DNA from: Candidatus Goldiibacteriota bacterium
Lineage (GTDB): Bacteria; Oederibacteriota; PGYV01; DSYL01
Length of the DNA stretch: 63,908 nt
Assembly: GCA_018000835.1 (NCBI GenBank)
Contig: JAGNJD010000010.1
Location: forward strand, 1 to 63,908
Reading direction: 5' to 3'
The notes below the pieces were generated by a model. It saw only the letters and a program-made list of their open reading frames with translations. It was not told where the DNA came from and searched no databases. Within the stretch, counting starts at the first letter, position 1. Each line of letters starts with the position of its first letter. Made by a program: the position numbers and the translations under genes. Below, one piece after another: positions 58,844-63,908 of the stretch.

Positions 58844-58967
58844 AAAGACGCAATTTAAGCCAAAAACATATTTACCTTGCCGGATTTCTTACCTTTGATA
58901 ATAGAATAAAATGATGAGTCCTTGTTCCCGGCATTTTGGCATATGTGTATGAAATTCAAACATTTAC

Positions 58968-59001
58968 TTGACAAATTATCAGACATGGTGTATATTTATA
59001 C
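58968..59001 (+). promoter_or_regulatory. Promoter and operator of the toxin-antitoxin pair
   Basis: TTGACA (58968-58973), 17 bp, TATATT (58991-58996). The inverted repeat GTATA-TT-TATAC (58990-59001) overlaps the -10. It is a good place for binding by the HTH antitoxin. GGAGG at 59016-59020 is the ribosome site. Confidence 0.65.
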
Positions 59002-59025
59002 TGAATGTGAACAATGGAGGTCAAT

Positions 59026-59811
59026 ATGCTTAAAATGGCGGGAGAGAGGATACTGGAATTGAGAAAAAAGGCAGGATTTTCACAGACAGACATTGCCAGA
59101 GTTCTAAAAATTCCAAGAACTGCTGTTGGTATGATTGAAAAAGGAAAAAGAGAGATTTGCGGGAATGAATTAACGGCGTTATCCAAGCTTTTTAATGTTA
59201 CAACAGATTTTTTACTTGGACTTGAGGAAAAATCAAGGATAAGAATAACCAGGGATGGCGGCAAAGCCAAAAAAATAAAGGATGAAGTGCGAATATCAAT
59301 TCCTCAAAAAAATATAGAGAAATTCAAACAGATATTGCTTTATATACTTGAAAGATGCGCTGGAAAACCCAATATAGGCGAAACTGTGCTGTATAAACTC
59401 TTATATTTTGCCGATTTTAATTATTATGAACTTTATGAAGAGCAGATGACAGGCGCGAGATATCGTAAATTACAATATGGACCCGTGCCGATGGAATTTT
59501 CAGAAGTCGTCGACAGGATGGTTAAAAAAAATGAGCTTGCCGTAGCCAGGACCGATTATTACGGATACCCGCAGAAAAGATACATACCTAATATAAAAGC
59601 AGACCTTAATATGCTTAAAGCTACCGAAAAAGATGTTATTGACAAGGTTATAGAATTAATGTCCGATTGGAATGCCGCAAAGATAAGCAATTACTCGCAT
59701 GAGGATGTTCCCTGGAAGGTTACCAAAGAGGGCGAGGATATAAATTATGAATTTGTATTTTACCGCGTAAAACCATATTCAGTGCGTGAATATGAGGAAG
59801 AAGACGATTAG
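59026..59811 (+). CDS. HTH-Panacea (SocA-like) antitoxin
   Basis: Protein of 261 residues. An N-terminal Xre-type helix-turn-helix (about 5-65: ELRKKAGFSQTDIARVLK, PRTAVGMIEKGKRE) is followed by a basic linker. A C-terminal Panacea/SocA-type domain (about 105-220) has LYKLLYFADFNYYELYEEQ, GARYRKLQYGPVP and SHEDVPWK. Panacea domains serve as antitoxin modules that pair with many different toxins. I start at ATG 59026 because GGAGG is 5 bp upstream. A palindrome overlaps the promoter, as expected for autorepression. The toxin gene follows 11 bp later. Confidence 0.85.
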   Translation: MLKMAGERILELRKKAGFSQTDIARVLKIPRTAVGMIEKGKREICGNELTALSKLFNVTTDFLLGLEEKSRIRITRDGGKAKKIKDEVRISIPQKNIEKFKQILLYILERCAGKPNIGETVLYKLLYFADFNYYELYEEQMTGARYRKLQYGPVPMEFSEVVDRMVKKNELAVARTDYYGYPQKRYIPNIKADLNMLKATEKDVIDKVIELMSDWNAAKISNYSHEDVPWKVTKEGEDINYEFVFYRVKPYSVREYEEEDD

Positions 59812-59822
59812 GAAATTAAAGC

Positions 59823-60176
59823 ATGAAGTTTGTCAATTTGCCGGAATTTGAAAGTGATTTCAAAAGACTGAAAAAACGTTACAGGACAATTGATGATGAT
59901 TTTGAAGTATTCAAACGGGTGCTGGAACAAATGCCCGAAGAAGACGGCATAGGCAGGTTTGTTATAAGCGGGACTGGGATACAAAGAAAAATAATAAAAG
60001 TCAAAAAGTTTGCCTGCAGGGCACTCAAGCATAAAGGCGCGCAGTCCGGAATAAGGATAATCTATTCATATCATAAAGAAGAAAACAAAATTGAGTTTGT
60101 TGAGATTTATTATAAAGGGGACAAAGAACTGGAAGACAGGAAAAGGATATTAAAGCATTATAAAGAGCGACTTTGA
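59823..60176 (+). CDS. RelE/ParE-superfamily toxin-like protein
   Basis: Small basic protein of 117 residues. FESDFKRLKKRYRTIDDDFEV forms the N-terminal helices. A beta-sheet follows with FACRALKHKG, SGIRIIYSYHKEENKIEFVEIYYKG and a closing basic helix EDRKRILKHYKERL. That pattern is typical of RelE/ParE-like toxins, and Arg and Lys residues suited to mRNA cleavage or gyrase binding are present. The target cannot be told by eye. It sits directly behind the Panacea antitoxin. Confidence 0.82.
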   Translation: MKFVNLPEFESDFKRLKKRYRTIDDDFEVFKRVLEQMPEEDGIGRFVISGTGIQRKIIKVKKFACRALKHKGAQSGIRIIYSYHKEENKIEFVEIYYKGDKELEDRKRILKHYKERL

Positions 60177-60222
60177 ATTATTGATAGTTGTTTGTGATTA
60201 AAATATTTGTAAAAATAATATT

Positions 60223-61833
60223 ATGGAAAATAAAATTGAAATAAAAAAAACAGCATTTAGATTAAGTATTAAACAAAAGGCAATTTATAATGGGCTTTTA
60301 AATTTTGGCAAAGAACCTGCTGCATTTTATTTAGACGGAATAAAAATTTTATTAAGTGATAATTTTAATACAAAGGCATATTTACTTGCGCATATTGCAA
60401 GAGAAATTGAAGGATTCTTACGTAATATATTAGTTTTATCCAAGAAAGAAAAAAAATGTATACAGAAAGGTAATAAAAAAAACAGTCATAAAAAAGAGAT
60501 ATGTGAAGCATTAGGATTGGATGAAAATCATGAAATGGTAAAAAAATGGCGTAATATAAAATTTCATAAATATGCACATAGAAATAATAAATCTTTAAGA
60601 GAAAAGGAAGCATTTACTAAAGATTGGCATGAATTTGAAGAGGTTTTATTTTTTTTAGTAGGCAATTATTTAAATTTAGCAAATATTATTGATAAATATT
60701 TAAAAATTGATGATCCAGACGAAGAAAACATAAAAATTGTAGAAGGATTAATAAAGAATAGCAGTCGGTATTATTATTTTTTTATAAATTTAAAGAAAAC
60801 AAAATGGTTAAAAAAATTACAAGAGTACACAGACATTTTTAATCCTTTGAATAACCCTGAGCCTGAAGAGAGTGAAGAAAATCCAGGATTTTATTGGATT
60901 CCTAAATGGTCCATTTTGGATTATCTTGAATATGTATCAAATGAAATAAGTAAAAGTCCCGACGGGGAAATATTAAGATATTTAGTAGAAATTGTTAATA
61001 ATATAATTTCATATAAAAAATCAGATGGAAAAAGGATTGAGAACACCAGGACTGATTCATCGATGCTGAAAATTATTAGCAAATTCCCCAACGAAACTTT
61101 AAATCAAAATATGAAATTATATTTAAAATTTATAAAAGAAACATTGGAATCAAATTGGAGTATGAAGACATTTTCTGATGATTTAGAATCGGAATTAATG
61201 CCGAGATTAATAAAAGATGAATTAAAAGATTTTATAATTGGAATTATAAATATCGTTTTAAGTAAAAAAAATGTTGAAGACAAAGAATCTCCTTATATGC
61301 ATTATTACTGGTTAGAAGAAATGCTTGAAAAAAATAAAAAAAGAATTGCTGAAATATGCGGCAAAGAAGCCATGAAAATAACCATAGAAAAAATTAAATC
61401 AATTATTGATGATAAACAAAATTATTGGTTTGTTGAAGTAAATAGTTATAGAAGAACCAAAAATGAATTATTAGATATTTTAATTGCCTTTGCTGCTGCA
61501 ATGCTTGAATTGTCAAACCCGGAAAATATAAAAGAAATAATTAATAGTTTAATAAAAGAAAAAAATAATTTGTTTAATAAATTTGCAGTATTTGCAATTG
61601 GTTGCCATTATAATGATTTATCTGATTTGTTCTGGAACAATTTTAATCAGGGCATTCTTGAAAATATAAATTTAAAATATGAATTATACGAATTCTTCAA
61701 AAAAAATGCAGATAAGGTATTGCAGGATAAAGAAGATATTATAATAAAATGGATTGAAGAATTTCCACAAGGTGAGAAATTAAAAGAGAGAAAGGATGAA
61801 AAATATTTTGCATATAAAAAAAAGAATGGTTGA
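60223..61833 (+). CDS. Large helical protein with HEPN-like N-terminal domain, unknown function
   Basis: Not assigned to a named family; 536 residues, almost all helical. Residues about 33-160 hold H57-x2-REIE-x3-R67, then W109-R110-N-I-K-F-H115, an R-x4-H motif of the HEPN RNase kind, followed by AHR (118-120). Residues about 180-240 have YYFFINLKKTKWLKKL and PKWSILDYLEYVSNEI, a block I recall from large bacterial proteins of uncharacterised, possibly defence-related families. The C-terminal half is helical repeats. Base composition is far more AT-rich than the neighbours. It ends with A_AAA_AAG, nine bases before its stop, and overlaps the next gene by 4 bp. No ribosome site is seen before the ATG. 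Confidence 0.75.
   Translation: MENKIEIKKTAFRLSIKQKAIYNGLLNFGKEPAAFYLDGIKILLSDNFNTKAYLLAHIAREIEGFLRNILVLSKKEKKCIQKGNKKNSHKKEICEALGLDENHEMVKKWRNIKFHKYAHRNNKSLREKEAFTKDWHEFEEVLFFLVGNYLNLANIIDKYLKIDDPDEENIKIVEGLIKNSSRYYYFFINLKKTKWLKKLQEYTDIFNPLNNPEPEESEENPGFYWIPKWSILDYLEYVSNEISKSPDGEILRYLVEIVNNIISYKKSDGKRIENTRTDSSMLKIISKFPNETLNQNMKLYLKFIKETLESNWSMKTFSDDLESELMPRLIKDELKDFIIGIINIVLSKKNVEDKESPYMHYYWLEEMLEKNKKRIAEICGKEAMKITIEKIKSIIDDKQNYWFVEVNSYRRTKNELLDILIAFAAAMLELSNPENIKEIINSLIKEKNNLFNKFAVFAIGCHYNDLSDLFWNNFNQGILENINLKYELYEFFKKNADKVLQDKEDIIIKWIEEFPQGEKLKERKDEKYFAYKKKNG
61818..61824 (+). promoter_or_regulatory. Possible -1 frameshift site
   Basis: The heptamer A_AAA_AAG lies in the zero frame of the upstream gene, two codons before its TGA. 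A -1 slip would read on as GAA TGG TTG AGT into the downstream frame, which is open for 548 further codons. The same heptamer drives -1 shifting in E. coli dnaX. A purine-rich AAAGGA occurs about 20 nt upstream. Confidence 0.45.
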
Positions 61834-63476
61834 GTGCTTTTTTATGGACAAAAAATAAAAGAATCCAAGAATTATATGATAAATATAATAATATTAACCC
61901 GGCTGATATTTATCATCCGGGAAAACTTTTTTGGATAGAAAATAGGGCTGGAGAAAGAAGCCCTGTAAGTCCCGAAGAACTAGCTGGAAAAAGTGCAGAT
62001 GAAATAATAAGAATAAACTTGGATTTCAAACCAAGTCCCGGCTCAAAGGAAACAAAAGATGGATTTGCTAATGCTATTAAAAATGATGTAATTAACAATC
62101 CTGATAAATATATAAATAATTTATATAAGTTTGAATATCCGGATAGTAAAATTGAACTTGTTTTCATTGACGCAATTATAAGCGGATTATATGAAGTTTG
62201 GAAAAATGATTGTTCTAAAATACAAGATTCCGAATTAATGACATATATTAGAAGCGTTATAGAAAATGTTGATTTTAACGCGAATAAGCCTGAAGATAGT
62301 ATTTTTGATTACAGATTTTCAATATTAAGTACCTGCGTTTCAATGATAAAAAATATTTGTGAAAATGATAATTATGTGATAACTTCTAATTTCTTAAGTT
62401 TTATGAAAGAAATTCTTGAAATATTGAATACAAAATTAGAAGAATTTATTTATGAAGAAGATGATTATAATAAAAGTTTTTTGGTAACGCCGCGAGGAAT
62501 GATTTTTGAAGCAATGATTCAATGGTCGTTAAGAAATGCGCGAATGAACAAACAAGATGACAAAGATAAATGGGATGATGACGTAAGGAATGTCTTTGAT
62601 TTTTGGCTTAAAAAAAAGGATGATAGCAACTTTGATTTTCTTGATGCTGTTGCTTCATGTCTGCCAAATATGTATTATCTTGATAAACAATGGGTTGAAA
62701 ATAATTTTGATAAAATATTTGATATAAATAGTGCAAAGTGGGGAATATCTTTTTCTGGTTATGTTTCTTATTATAATACCGTTTATGAAGTTTTATATAA
62801 TATTTTTAAACAAAAAGGTCATTATGAAAAAGCGCTGCAAACTGAATTTGAAAATACATTTATTAATCAAAAAGTAGTTCAACATATTTATGTTGGATAT
62901 TTAGATGATTGGGAAGATATAAATGATGAAAAAAGTTTAATAAGAAAAATTTTGGATGCGGGTAAAAAAGACCAGATAGAATATTTAATAAGATTTTTTT
63001 GTAATGGAAAAATAGAAGATGATGAAACAATTGATAATAAAAAACGAGAAATGTATAAAAAAGTCAAAAGTAAGGTAAGGCTTTTATGGAAATATATATA
63101 TGAAAAATATAAAGATAAGCCAGAAATATTCGTTTTAACTATTGATTTGCTTTGCTTGTTAGATGAGCTGGATAATGAAAATATTGAGTGGATAAAAGCA
63201 ATAGCAAAAAATATTTCAAGAAGACATGATATATCAATTATAATTAAAAGTTATGAAAAACACATAGATAAAAATCCGGAATTTATTGCTGGTATTCATA
63301 TTTTGTTGTTAGAAAGTAAACTTAATTTTAGATTTTATGAGGATGAAATAAAAAATATGGTAATTAAGCTTTATGAAAAGGGGCTAAGAGAAGAAGCAGA
63401 TGAAATCTGTAATAAACATGCAGAAAACGGCGAGTTTTTTCTAAGAGCTATTTATAATGAAAACAATAAGGGATGA
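61830..63476 (+). CDS. Large helical protein of unknown function, partner or continuation of the upstream gene
   Basis: Not recognised; up to 548 residues, largely alpha-helical, AT-rich like its partner. The only early start is the TTG overlapping the upstream stop (61830-61833), and no ribosome site precedes it. That makes coupling or frameshift fusion more likely than independent initiation. The first 100 residues include HPGKLFWIENRAGERSPVSP then EELAGKSADEIIRINLDF, reminiscent of a conserved block in large STAND-like or defence-related proteins. The remainder has HEAT/TPR-like helical pairs. No catalytic motif is visible. Confidence 0.65.
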   Translation: MSAFLWTKNKRIQELYDKYNNINPADIYHPGKLFWIENRAGERSPVSPEELAGKSADEIIRINLDFKPSPGSKETKDGFANAIKNDVINNPDKYINNLYKFEYPDSKIELVFIDAIISGLYEVWKNDCSKIQDSELMTYIRSVIENVDFNANKPEDSIFDYRFSILSTCVSMIKNICENDNYVITSNFLSFMKEILEILNTKLEEFIYEEDDYNKSFLVTPRGMIFEAMIQWSLRNARMNKQDDKDKWDDDVRNVFDFWLKKKDDSNFDFLDAVASCLPNMYYLDKQWVENNFDKIFDINSAKWGISFSGYVSYYNTVYEVLYNIFKQKGHYEKALQTEFENTFINQKVVQHIYVGYLDDWEDINDEKSLIRKILDAGKKDQIEYLIRFFCNGKIEDDETIDNKKREMYKKVKSKVRLLWKYIYEKYKDKPEIFVLTIDLLCLLDELDNENIEWIKAIAKNISRRHDISIIIKSYEKHIDKNPEFIAGIHILLLESKLNFRFYEDEIKNMVIKLYEKGLREEADEICNKHAENGEFFLRAIYNENNKG

Positions 63477-63655
63477 CACAATAATCAGATGAATATTTAT
63501 GTTGCGAGGATACAGAATATCCGGATTGTAATCTGTCGGTTATGAAGGGCAATGTAAAACTGTAATGCATTTCATCTCCATCCCAATCGTCCTCTATCAA
63601 GGCCGTAATTTATGCGTTTTTCCTCCACGTAACCAACCGGTTACAACTTCAATTA

Positions 63656-63775
63656 TATTAGTGAAGTTTTCCCGTTTTAAAAATATAATAAATATCAGGA
63701 AAAAAATAGATGCTTACGCAGGCATAAAGCCTGCGGCTACAAAGACAAAAAAATTACGGGAAAACTCCACTTATA
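63656..63775. mobile_element. MITE-like element with 20-bp terminal inverted repeats
   Basis: The left end TATTAGTGAAGTTTTCCCGT (63656-63675) and the right end ACGGGAAAACTCCACTTATA (63756-63775) are inverted repeats with 2 mismatches in 20. The core holds a GCAGGC/GCCTGC hairpin (63718-63723 with 63729-63734). It is 120 bp with no transposase. The rest of the gene-free tail 63477-63908 includes the palindromes at 63839-63908. Confidence 0.65.
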
Positions 63776-63838
63776 TTAAACTTGACTTTTAAGAAAAATA
63801 ATATATAATTAATATCAGACATTAGAAAAAAGAGATGT

Positions 63839-63908
63839 TTTAACGACGCATAGATGCGACGTTAAGCAGATAACGATGTCTTCAAACCAGCCAGCGATGG
63901 TGTTTGAA
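63839..63908. repeat. Adjacent palindromes at the window end
   Basis: TTAACGACGCAT/ATGCGACGTTAA is a 12-bp inverted repeat with one mismatch and a 2-bp centre. It is followed by TTCAAAC.../...GTTTGAA ending at the last base of the window. They could form part of a larger repeat or a terminator-like structure that continues outside. Confidence 0.4.

Noticed and set aside
63565..63792. A 75-residue frame at the end of the window
   Set aside because: It crosses the MITE-like element, including its terminal repeats and central hairpin, and has no ribosome site or recognisable protein character.

Overview
The window reads as a chromosome segment of an anaerobic, diderm bacterium of low G+C (about one third by eye) that I cannot place in a named phylum. 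Anaerobic or microaerobic life is suggested by a flavo-diiron protein, desulfoferrodoxin and rubrerythrin under a PerR-type regulator. An outer membrane is suggested by a signal-peptide beta-barrel protein, two lipoproteins and a sugar-nucleotide/glycosyltransferase cluster. Core genes are unusually rich in the palindrome ACGT.

Layout. 0.6-7.5 kb: tmk-holB-ricT-metG-tatD-trpD-trpC, an order that partly matches the Bacillus tmk-holB-yaaT-metS-tatD region. 7.5-9.4 kb: an interruption of the trp genes by a PD40/WD40 repeat lipoprotein gene and an IS30-family transposase remnant. 9.4-19.4 kb: trpF-trpB-trpA, a GAF-GAF-HD-GYP phosphodiesterase, accD-folC, cysE, ligA and an RluA-family pseudouridine synthase. 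19.5-23.5 kb: an orphan sugar-binding lipoprotein, a small anchored protein, many hairpin-rich intergenic repeats, and queH. 23.5-25.6 kb: metX-metW behind a candidate transcription attenuator. 25.8-34.5 kb: dTDP-rhamnose genes rfbA, rfbC, rfbB and rfbD, a CDP-paratose 2-epimerase homologue, a GT4 glycosyltransferase, comF, queC and an AftB-like GT-C membrane enzyme. 35-42 kb: perR-fprA-dfx-rubrerythrin plus a 57-residue membrane protein, then pgl, a cupin, and copZ-copA. 42-45 kb: a STAS/SEC14-like protein with a histidine kinase, and a convergent B12-binding radical SAM protein. 45.3-58.8 kb: nitrogen assimilation (porin-amtB-glnK, glnN, a sigma54 activator, gltB-gltD). 58.9-63.5 kb: an accessory block made of a Panacea-type antitoxin, a RelE/ParE-like toxin and a very AT-rich pair of large genes of unknown function. 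The window ends in a small MITE-like element and further palindromes.

The genes form several coherent programmes. The nitrogen block looks like a self-contained sigma54 regulon: the activator carries GAFTGA and a Fis-type helix-turn-helix, two targets have GG-N10-GC promoters, and variants of the operator TGATTAAAAATTAATCA lie about 75 bp upstream of each predicted start, with one more over the activator's own promoter. The oxidative-stress block starts at a PerR box that overlaps the perR promoter.

The most interesting candidate for an undescribed system is 58.9-63.5 kb. There an HTH-Panacea/RelE pair precedes two genes that overlap by 4 bp at a TTG start. They are preceded by A_AAA_AAG, the slippery heptamer of E. 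coli dnaX, placed so that a -1 shift would make one protein of about 1,080 residues. The first of the two has an N-terminal helical domain with an R-x4-H motif of the HEPN kind. All functional statements come from reading motifs, composition and layout; no database search was run.
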